64,000 bases of DNA from Isoperla grammatica (taxonomy: Eukaryota > Arthropoda > Insecta > Plecoptera > Perlodidae): NCBI GenBank assembly GCA_945910005.1, contig OX246748.1, positions 12,494,423 to 12,558,422 on the forward strand. The letters are read 5' to 3'. Within the stretch, counting starts at the first letter, position 1. Each line of letters opens with the position of its first letter. The position numbers were made by a program, and so were the translations under genes. The notes under the pieces are model-generated. The model ran no database searches. It saw nothing but the letters and a program-made list of their open reading frames with translations, and had not been told where the DNA came from. This document shows positions 35,493 through 44,589 of this stretch, piece after piece.

Positions 35493-36176
35493 GTAAGTAT
35501 ACTGTTCATTTTAATAACTTATTTTTGTCGTTTTCGGGACATTTCAGTTAGATATTATTGGGAATCATCATTGATCATGAAAATAAGAAATTGAAGAAGC
35601 AAAAAGAATAATTATTAAAATTCATTACTTAGCATTGTGTATTTCACTCTTTGACCTGAGAGGTGTAAAATGTAAAAATGTAACATTAAGTTATTGTCGA
35701 GAGAGGTTTGACATCACTAGTCCTGTTACAGCAATATAATTAAATTGCATACCTAACTAAAGTAGTCAAATATGTAATTTAATTTAATTTTTTAATTTTT
35801 AAATTTCATTTTTTGATGTCCACTTAATTCAGGCCAAAATGTACTTTTTACGAGCCAACAAATTGGCATTGTTTCTATATCAATCATTATCTGTCCCTGT
35901 ACTAATTAATAATAGAGCCTGATTGGGGGTGGGAGGTTCCCACTTTGGCCTCGGGTCTACCTAGCCATGCCTGACGCTTCACCCCTTTTCTTCCTTTGTC
36001 CCACTAACATCTCTTCTTCATCATCATCTTCTTCCTCTTCCTCTTCTTCTCCTCCTTAAATATTATACAAAATAATTTGCCGGCAAAGAGTTAGATTTTA
36101 AAAACTTATACTTATAAACGTGTTTGGTTATCACGTTATTGCACGTGTATTGTCATGCATCGTGTCTTGTTTACAG

Positions 36177-36244
36177 CAACCAGCCTGAATGCATGTGAGC
36201 GGAGCCACCAGTTCATGAACTGCTACGCCAAAAGTGGAGTTTTC
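36177..36244 (+). CDS. Odorant-binding protein, exon 5 (C5, C6)
   Basis: After a TTTACAG acceptor, two bases complete an Ala codon and 22 codons follow: TSLNACERSHQFMNCYAKSG then VF. C5 and C6 are eight residues apart, the diagnostic OBP spacing. The exon ends in phase 0 at GTAAGT. Both long downstream exons start in phase 0, so this donor can serve either. Confidence 0.9.
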
Positions 36245-36808
36245 GTAAGTTATGACAATAATTATTATACCAAAGCGTAATGTGGATTTATCTTTAACTG
36301 AGTACAATATTCACACTGTTCACTTCTGAAAAAATATATGCACCCTCATTTATGTATCACAATTCACAACATTCTCAATAACTCTTGAAAATATTCTTAT
36401 AATTCTCAACATAAAAAAAAACATTTCTCTAGAGCTGTAGAATTTAATATTCAACAAACGCTACACTCATTACGTTTTTTTAAAATTACTAATAGACTAG
36501 ACACACCGGGACTACCACTGAAGCAAAATAAAACATTTAAAATGATGGAAGTTGCAGATAGTCTACGTCTACGATGATTATTGATAAATTTGGAAAGAGA
36601 TATCATATCGTACAAGTCATGCATTTCTAGTGTTCAGCGATTTAAAATTGTATAGTTTTTTTTTTTTTTTTTAAATCACAGTTAACATACCAAATTTCAA
36701 GTGGTATTGTAACTTATCTTGCGCAAAATTTTAATCGATAACTTTTTCAAGAAACACAGCGAGAACAGCAGTTTTTATATTTTTTTATTGTTTTTTTTTC
36801 TGTTTCAG

Positions 36809-37387
36809 ATATATTTAGAATCATCGGATGGGTTACCCGTAACTTCCCAAAAACTTTTACATTCCAAATCTGCAGGATATAAAGCTAACGACCCTCTATC
36901 ACTGGTCCCCTTAAAAACCCCTTTAAAATCTTCAGAAACCGGGAAGAAATCTCTAAAATCATTCACGCGAATACGTAGACAAATAACTATAAACCTGAAA
37001 AACCCTTCAAATATCGAAGAAACCACTAAAAGGGGAGAATCTTTTGTCAATATTCCTGCATCCCCGAAATCAAACTTTCACCCGAAATCACAAGAGGGTG
37101 TTTTAATACCAAAACTTGGAAAGTCGCAAAACCCAGAAATATTCTCAACTGTTGATCATAAAACTCGTAAACTTCCCGTCGAAGATTTTTCCGTTATTAC
37201 TAACTTCACTGCCTATCTTCCTCTTCCGGACATCAAATATCACACGGACACTCTGCACATCCCTGGCCACCAACCAATCAACAACTTGTCCTCCTCATTC
37301 CTACCTTCTCTCCATAACATTAACCCCATGTCCAGGATACAAGGCCACAACACCAAGTCGATAGAAACCCAACAGTTAAGCTTATAA
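36809..37387 (+). CDS. OBP alternative terminal exon A (basic tail)
   Basis: After a strong pyrimidine tract and TGTTTCAG, the frame in phase with exon 5 runs 192 codons to TAA, giving a predicted 334-residue protein. It opens IYLESSDGLPVTSQKL, where the last helix of an ordinary OBP would end, and continues as a Lys-, Ser- and Pro-rich sequence without cysteine. It contains RIRR (about residues 196-199 of the predicted protein), a furin-type cleavage motif, and two N-glycosylation sequons (NFT, NLS). AATAAA follows the stop by about 115 nt, which supports its use as a real 3' exon. No family is recognised for the tail; its function is unknown. Confidence 0.72.
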   Translation: MYLESSDGLPVTSQKLLHSKSAGYKANDPLSLVPLKTPLKSSETGKKSLKSFTRIRRQITINLKNPSNIEETTKRGESFVNIPASPKSNFHPKSQEGVLIPKLGKSQNPEIFSTVDHKTRKLPVEDFSVITNFTAYLPLPDIKYHTDTLHIPGHQPINNLSSSFLPSLHNINPMSRIQGHNTKSIETQQLSL

Positions 37388-37500
37388 CCAGAAGTTTTTT
37401 CAATTTTATCCCAACGATAAGGTAAAAAATAAGTTAAGATTCCTAGCTAACTTATTATTCCCCTAACGGAGCAAATCGTAATATCCCATTCATACTAAAA

Positions 37501-37506
37501 AATAAA
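37501..37506 (+). promoter_or_regulatory. Polyadenylation signal for terminal exon A
   Basis: AATAAA 114 nt after the stop codon of terminal exon A, with T-rich sequence about 20-50 nt beyond. It would end the shorter transcript before exon B begins. Confidence 0.5.
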
Positions 37507-37764
37507 AAATTGTAAAATCAGACTTTTCTCATTTTTTCTCTTTTCTCGGGCGTGATTGTAGATATTTTTTATAATATCTAGGAAAAATAATAAACATTGG
37601 CCACAGTAGTGTCCTTTTTGTGTGGAACGTCATACAGAGATAATACAGTGTAATATTTGTGTGGAATGTCGGACAATAATGTTTGTGTTTCCAATAGCCC
37701 AAGTAGAACTTCTCCTCACCGTCCGAGTTAAAAAACATTAATGTCTGATTTCCTTTTGTTTCAG

Positions 37765-38943
37765 AATATGATAAACCTTCCGACTGGTGCAATGCCCACT
37801 ATGCCCCCCTCCGGCTTCACCTTCCCCTTCAAGTTCCCTAGCTTTAGCCTTCCAGCAGGCATTACCATCCCAACCTTAGCTCCACTTTCCGGCATAACTG
37901 TTCCGCCATCCCTTTCCGGCATAACTCCTCCACCATCCCTTTCCGGCCTAGCTCCTACGTCACTTTCCGGCATAACTCCTCCGCCATCCCTTTCCGGCCT
38001 AGCTCCTACGTCACTTTCCGGCATAACTCCTCCGCCATCCCTTTCCGGCCTAGCTCCTACGTCACTTTCCGGCATAACTCCTCCGCCATCCCTTTCCGGC
38101 CTAGCTCCTACGTCACTTTCCGGCATAACTCCTCCGCCATCCCTTTCCGGCATAGCTCCTACGTCACTTTCCGGCATAACTCTTCCGCCATCCCTTTCCG
38201 GCCTAGCTCCTACGTCACTTTCCGGCATAACCATAACTGCTCCACCACTTGCCGGCATAGCTCCTCCACCAGTGTCCAATTTAACCGTTCCGCCACTTTC
38301 AACCAATTTAGGCACTGCAGCACTTCCAACCAATTTGACCATTCCACCACTTCCAACCAATTTGAACATTCCACCACTTTCAACCAATTTAACCATTCCA
38401 CCACTTGCAACAAATTTAACCGTTGACCCACTAACGGGAAACTTAACCGTTGCACCAGTTACGACCTTAACTATGCCACCTATTACTAACTTAACCGTTC
38501 CACCGCTACCAACCAACTTAACTAGTCCAGATATTTCTAGCTTAACCGTTTCACCGCTCACAACAAACTTAACTATTGCACCTGTCACCAACTTAACCCT
38601 TGCACCTCTCACCACGACCGGCACAGACAACTCTACCGGTACTGCCGCCAATACAACCACTCCACAGTGGAACTCTACCAATCCGCCCAATGTGACGTCA
38701 CTTCTTACTAACATCACACTTCTACTGTCTGCTATAAGTCCACCGCCGACTAACCTAACCTTGTTACTGATGAATATCACCACAACATTGTCGACCAATC
38801 CAAACCCGCCTACGGCCTTGTATCCGCTACTGTTCAGCATTTTAGCAGCTCTGTCGAACTTACCCACCTCCTCGTCTGGTATGATGAATGTGATAAGCGA
38901 CTTAACTGGTTTCTTCTTAAGTATTATGAAACTGTTTTCTTAG
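37765..38943 (+). CDS. OBP alternative terminal exon B (mucin-like tail)
   Basis: After TTTTGTTTCAG, a 392-codon frame continues exon 5 in phase 0 to TAG, giving a predicted 534-residue protein. The tail is rich in Pro, Ser, Thr, Leu, Asn and Gly, almost without charge and without cysteine. It has three parts: a Pro/Phe lead (FTFPFKFPSF); six 17-residue repeats of the LSGITPPPSLSGLAPTS type (about residues 191-298); and a run of TNLTIPPLP-type repeats of about 11 residues, with 16 N-glycosylation sequons in all. It ends in a hydrophobic stretch with SSSG before it, which could be a lipid-anchor signal, though the charged D and K there weaken that. The long shadow frame on the other strand is not a gene. 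The tail has no recognised family. Confidence 0.72.
   Translation, partial: NMINLPTGAMPTMPPSGFTFPFKFPSFSLPAGITIPTLAPLSGITVPPSLSGITPPPSLSGLAPTSLSGITPPPSLSGLAPTSLSGITPPPSLSGLAPTSLSGITPPPSLSGLAPTSLSGITPPPSLSGIAPTSLSGITLPPSLSGLAPTSLSGITITAPPLAGIAPPPVSNLTVPPLSTNLGTAALPTNLTIPPLPTNLNIPPLSTNLTIPPLATNLTVDPLTGNLTVAPVTTLTMPPITNLTVPPLPTNLTSPDISSLTVSPLTTNLTIAPVTNLTLAPLTTTGTDNSTGTAANTTTPQWNSTNPPNVTSLLTNITLLLSAISPPPTNLTLLLMNITTTLSTNPNPPTALYPLLFSILAALSNLPTSSSGMMNVISDLTGFFLSIMKLFS
37911..38231. repeat. 51-bp coding minisatellite in OBP exon B
   Basis: Six units of CCTTTCCGGCCTAGCTCCTA plus a 31-bp remainder. All length differences keep the frame and units are nearly identical, so the array is recent and its copy number is probably variable between individuals. 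Confidence 0.9.
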
Positions 38944-39182
38944 ATTCAATCAAAGCTACTTAGTACTGAACTGGAATTAACTGGCCTTTGCAGTAGATTT
39001 GAGGTCTGTATAGTATGACGACCGCTCATAGTAGAAACGAAATGTTCAGAGCTAATGGCCTATGTTTGTGTATTGAACCATTATAATCGGTTTGTTAACC
39101 AAGATTTTCTAGAAAATACGTTGCCAATTTTATGATTAGAGTAGTCGAAAGAATGTCACCCTCTGAAAGAAAAATAATTGCA

Positions 39183-39772
39183 ATTAAATGACAACAGCGC
39201 ACTACCTGTTGGTTCTTTAAAGTTTAAACCCTATTTCACGGTCTATTAGGCAAACATTGGTAATTAGCTCTAAATGCTTCTTTTCTACTGTGAGCGAGCA
39301 GGCTTTATGCGAATACTTATGTTATTATTATTATTAATTGTCTATTCTTGTCATCACAAATGTTGAGGCTAGTAATTTACAGTTGAGTAATATTTTGACG
39401 ACATTAACGGACGTACCGACAGATCGTCTGTTTAGAATGAGTCTAAAACATTTTCAAATCTATGTAAAAGACATCTTCCATAATCCATTGATACTGAAAG
39501 TCCTATACATTAAGAAAAGGTTTCTTCTGAAAACTTTTCATTCAGATTTCATGAAATATGAAGAACGATACCGCTTTGACGAAAAGTACTACCGTCAACT
39601 GCAATGTCAAAAGTTCTTGGGAATCTAACTTTGGGCATTAATTTATGTCAAAATCTAGGGCAGATGACCCACTTAAAGTATCTACATTATTATCAAGAAC
39701 CAAGGAGTTGTTTAGAACTGTGATTCAGACATACTATTTATACAGACTATTTTACTAAGACATTAAAATAAA
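39183..39772 (+). promoter_or_regulatory. Candidate polyadenylation signals for terminal exon B
   Basis: ATTAAA at 39183-39188 lies 240 nt past the stop of exon B. A canonical AATAAA is at 39767-39772. Either could end the longer transcript; if the second is used, the small frame at 39307-39628 would lie in its 3' untranslated region. Confidence 0.35.
39307..39628 (+). pseudogene. Possible broken small secreted-protein gene
   Basis: ATG at 39307 opens MRILMLLLLLIVYSC, a signal-peptide-like start, but reaches a stop after 19 codons. One base out of phase, the frame from 39338 continues as SILVITNVEASNLQ and runs 96 codons to TAA with a natural-looking composition (charged, aromatic, ending CQKFLGI). 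The shift coincides with a TTA microsatellite at 39320-39336, a likely slippage point. The parts would then form a secreted protein of about 105 residues. It could also be the 3' untranslated region of the OBP gene by chance. No family is recognised. Confidence 0.35.
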
Positions 39773-40064
39773 CTTTTTGATCGAGTCGATAATATTGAAG
39801 CCAGTAGTTTCGGTATGTTGCCGCCAGAACTAACTAATATGATCAATAATCTAGTACTTTCGTAAGAAAACCTGAATGCTTGAAAACCTTTGCATGGTGA
39901 TATGCTAACTATATAGTTCAAATCTAGCCATTTCTTACAGACCAGGCTAAAGGCTATATTCCAGTGTCCACCTACATTATTTTTTCTTTGCACTCGTCAC
40001 TAAAATATGATCAACGTTTTTGTTTTTCAAAACAATTCATTCGACTATCAAGAATCACACTATT

Positions 40065-40343
40065 AACTAGGTGGCTCAGGGGTAAGACGCGAGACTCTAA
40101 TTCGGTAGGTCGCCGGTTCGATTCCGGCCACCGGCAGTCCTGACTGAAGGTTTTTTCCGAGGTTTTCCTCAGTCGTAAAGGCAAATGCTGGGACTGAGTC
40201 CTACTAATAGCCCTTGGACATTCCTCCCCAACTATCCAAACACCCTTATAACCTAGTTAGTCACCTAAAAAGAGACACATCAGGAAAAACTGGTGTGCAC
40301 CCTATAACGGGTATTTCTACAAAAAATTATTTAAATTATTATC
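40065..40343 (+). mobile_element. SINE1 copy 3, best preserved
   Basis: The tRNA-like head has an A-box GGTGGCTCAGG and a perfect B-box GGTTCGATTCC at 40115-40125. The body has CCTCAGTCGTAAAGGCAAAT, CCCCAACTATCCAAACACCC and TAGTTAGTCACCT, then GGTGTGCACCCTATAACGGG, and a TTA-type tail. The head does not close as a tRNA acceptor stem, so this is a SINE rather than a tRNA gene. Confidence 0.75.
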
Positions 40344-43090
40344 AACTAGCACACAGATATATTTCTCAAAATAAAGTACAATTGAGCCGAGCTTTTGGTC
40401 ATGACGAATTGTAACCTTCTCGCATTTGGCCCTTTTCTCTCCCCTACCCCCCTCCTCTACCCCCTTATACCCCTCGTCGCACCACAGTGGATACGACCTC
40501 ATCAATGATTCTGCAGAGCTGGAGTGAACTCATCGATTTCGTTTCAGTCAAGAATACAATCAAGCTACACACATTTAAAAAAATCCAAAACGAAAGAAAT
40601 ATGCTTTACGTTTCAGTGTGATTAATTTTAAATTTAGTTTTTTCTTCTCGTATTTGCACACTGTCTTCTAAAAAAAATTGCTAACGTCAAGATGAGTTAT
40701 GATATCATAATCATTAACTTTATATTCATATAATTGGTTATATAATGTATTTTTGATGATACGAACAGGAGTGATTGACTCAGATGGTAATAATTGTGAT
40801 TTTATGTGATGATGTAGTATGGTAGTATGTATGGTAGTATGAAGTAGTTTTATTTTATAGGACTCATTACTGTGATTTTGTTGTAGATGTAGAATCAAGT
40901 GTGATATATTGTATCACTATATGGTCAAAAGGTAATTGTTGTTTTTTTACTAGTGAGTTTAAAACGGTGTAGGGTTTACATACATGTTGTGGTTTATTGT
41001 AAGTAAAGTTAATGCGTTAAAATTGGGTTCGGGACAGATCATAATTTCATTCGATTGTTTGTGGATATAGCTTGTAATTAATTGATTTTTAATTGGTGTA
41101 GGGGTTAGATTTATACATTTTCAAATGGTGTAGGGATTTTTTTAATTTGTAAACTGTAGCTGCAGTAGTATTATTTTGTAGTGGTGCAGGAATGAAAAAA
41201 ATATTTAAATGTTTGTTGTTTAAGTAATAGATTAAGTAGTAATTTAGAAGTGTTGAGCACATGAGAACATGAATGAATTTATGTTTTTTAATGTGATTTT
41301 ATGATAAATTTGTAGTTTGAAACTGGTGATGGGAAAAAATTGAAAAGTGATTTGTTAATATTATAAAAAGTAAGGGAACGTGCATTTTTAATGGACTTGT
41401 ATGAACATGTTAATGTTTGTAATGGTGTAGGGACAATAATTGTAATAGTTTTCGTGTTGTTGTAGCTAAAAAATTAAAAATTAAATATTCAATTGTTTAC
41501 ATTTTATTTTTGTATATGTACACGAATACAACTTGTACTCAGATAAAAGTCATATGACACTAGTCATTATAAACTTGTAATATATTTTAAGTTTGCCGAT
41601 ATTTTATCAGTTTTTTACTGGAAAACGGAAAAATCACGAGGGCAACATGACATTTAAAAAAAAGGGTCACATTTAAAATAAAAACATTTGCTGAAAAATT
41701 TGGCTTAAAGTCATGTAACATGTTTTATGCTATTGAAAGATATCTATGATATAGTAAACTGTGTTTGAAATCAAATATCAACACACTTTAAATATTTAAC
41801 TCTAATTTTATGCATAATTGAGAAAACCTACAACTAAAACATTTAAAATTGCCATAATGAACAAGAACCACTACAAACACAATGAGAAACAGCAAAGTCG
41901 ACAAAAAATTAAACTCTAAACGTACAAAACGCACAAAAACCATTGCCAACATACGAATAAAAACACACAGGCGAGCTTGCAAGCCCGGCAATGTAACAAA
42001 ACAAAACATACAGCACGCATGGGTAGCCTATCTTCTCGCTGTGAAAACATAAATCATTCTCGCCCATAAGGACAGCTAAATCTCACCCACCCCACATTCA
42101 CTGTTGTGACAACTACAGAGCGCTGTGCATTAATCGTCTTCGCTATTCTTCTGTACACTCTTCTAGCTAGAGGACATGTTGCACGCAAGGGATTGAACTA
42201 TAAGTATATATAAGACCACATAGTTTACAACACAGTTTGATTATAAATTACTTGAAATACTAAAATCCACGTATTTCGTATTATTTACTTTTTCATTAAA
42301 TCTTTTTATAACTACATTTCTTCACATGTCACAGCTCCCAGAAACAATTCAACATACATGAAATGTTGCACGATTTATTTGAAATATAAACAAAAGTTTC
42401 AAGACGAGTTAAAAAATTATTTAAAAAAATCATGAAAATTCTGTTTCTGGGCATCTTTTAATTTGCAAATTTACAAACACCCCCCTGAATATTTTTTGTG
42501 TTTGGTGAGTGCTATTTTTATTTAATGTATACATATTTATCCCTATTTTACAATCTTAGGATCTATGCACAAGTTTAGACATGTATTTTCAGTTTTCACA
42601 GGCGGCGAAGCAAAACACAAAAAAAATATTATCGGAATCGAACTAATCTATGTTGAATATATATAAACAACGCAATAAATACAAGGTGATAAACATTTTA
42701 TAAACAAAGTATTGATTTTAGGACAAATACACTTTCTTTATTGTTCCTTTAACATCCGTGGTGGTCTTGGAATCAGTGTTTGTTTAAATTAGGGTCACTA
42801 ATCTTAAGATTAACGGAGTTTGTTGTAATTGGATTTAAGATTGGATACAAGTCAATTTATCACTCGGAGCTTGAGTTCTAAAATGTCACAGGGTGTTTGT
42901 TTGTGTGAGCTAAATCTTCCGAATACGTCACTCCGGCTATGTAATTAAAGGATTAGTTATTTGGGTTAGGCCTACGCTCTCTTGCGTGGAAGGGTTAATA
43001 GTGAGAACTGAGAAGGATATCAAGAGAATTTTCTCATATGTGCAAATGCTTCAAGTGTAAAGGAAAGTCTTACTCGCTAAATTGAAGGTC
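40344..43090. other. Long AT-rich intergenic stretch
   Basis: No gene recognised. 40680-41470 is strongly G/T-biased on the plus strand, with the motif GGTGTAGGG recurring loosely (40968, 41095, 41128, 41431). 41500-43090 is simple AT-rich sequence. The short frames here lack splice sites and coding composition. Confidence 0.45.
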
Positions 43091-43091
43091 G

Positions 43092-43372
43092 TTTATTGAT
43101 ATCTTGAAAACGCTTCAAGATAATGAAATAGTGATTCATACCCAGGATTTTTGTGTGATCTAAAAAATGAATTTTTAAAACTTTTAAATATTGTAATTGT
43201 TACCCTTGTTATTTTTGCTCTGAATGATTGAATTAGTTACAGTAATAACAATAGTAACAATTACAATATTTGAAAGCTTTTAAATTCATTGGTTAGCTGA
43301 TAAAAAAACAAATCTAAGGTTTCAATGAAATTTTCAATGTCTTAATGAGTTCTAAAGATATCGATAAGAAGG
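43092..43372. mobile_element. MITE-D, long foldback element
   Basis: Arms of about 130 bp. Outer blocks TTGATATCTTGAAAACGCTT and, inverted, TCGATATCTTTAGAACTCAT, and inner blocks AAATATTGTAATTGTTAC and their complement GTAACAATTACAATATTT. Related fragments are at 27905-28090 and 55045-55185. No coding capacity. Confidence 0.65.
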
Positions 43373-43836
43373 CATTCATTTTGTGCTGTTGATATTGCGA
43401 GCTAACCCATTGGCGTTAAGACGGAGAGGTACACGAGCAGTATTTTTATATGTTTTAGTTATATCTCAAAGATGCTGTACAATTTTTCTAAATTCGATTT
43501 TGTAATTAAGGTATACTATAAACTGTATGACGAATACCCATAATATTAGAATCAGTAATGCTGCTATTTTGTTTATGAAATCCATAAATAGTAATTATAA
43601 AATCACAATCTAACAATTGACAGTAGGCCTACCAGTATTATCTAGCATACAGTATGTAGTGCTTACGAATTCAAATCTAGATATTAAATTCCTACTTTGT
43701 ATGGCTTGCGTGGCCTGTTAGGAAAACTTAAATTCAAGTTCAGCTTTAAAGAGTTGAAAAATCCCATTGCTCAAACGGTGCGAACATAAATAAATTTGTC
43801 TTTGATCACCCTTTTTGTGTTGTAGTGTATGGGGCG

Positions 43837-43857
43837 GGGGGAGGGGGGGGGGGGGGT
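43837..43857. repeat. G-rich tract
   Basis: GGCGGGGGGAGG followed by a run of about 13 G. The Gly-rich frames around it are compositional. Confidence 0.8.
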
Positions 43858-44589
43858 GATACAATTTTCCATAGGGCGTAGGAGGGGCGGCAAAGGGCAG
43901 AATGATAAAAGACGGAGGGGGAGGATTCCGCTGAAAAGACTAACAGAACATGAATACACGTTCTTGCCTAAAATGTTTATCCACTTTCCACTTTCACAGC
44001 CAAGAATATTAGATAAACATGAATAGGAAATGATTCAAGTTAATTAAAGTTGTAAGCTGCAGTTTTATATTTTGTTTGGGCTTTTACTCTCAAATTGGGA
44101 GTTCATTGCTCACATTTTGTAAAGAAGCTAATTGCGACATTGCGTTTGAAAGCAAAGTCGTCGATAACAGAAATTATAAATAATAAAAATACTAAAACAA
44201 GGTGAAATTAACAAAGTTTTCCCCACGAAAGGGACGAAATATTGTTGAAAAAAATTATCAACACAGCATTGACAGAAAATTTGAGAGCTAATTTGAATCT
44301 AGAGTATGGTCGAGTTTGAAAAGTTCTGTGGGGGCCCATTCCGTACAGCCGCTTCCGTGGGTAAATCGAATGTTGAAAAGCACTGAAGCAGTGGTGTTTG
44401 TATAAAAGTGTTCCCAACATAACTATTGTCCAATCTTCACGAAATAGCATAGTAAAATAGTACCAACATAATTGTCCACGTCTCAAGTTCCTACCAATAC
44501 TTGAAACAGCTCCACTAGTGATATTTTGCGACCTTGGGTTGAATACCTGTGCATTCCTAACACAGCGGGCGTGACTTATGAGGCTTGTA

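Noticed and set aside
37761..38867. 368-codon frame on the minus strand
   Set aside because: Shadow of the OBP terminal exon B; it lacks a start with context and its Val/Gly-rich composition is the complement of the Pro/Thr repeats.
40065..40140. tRNA gene
   Set aside because: A perfect B-box is present, but the acceptor stem does not pair and the body matches three other SINE1 copies; no Pol III T-run follows directly.
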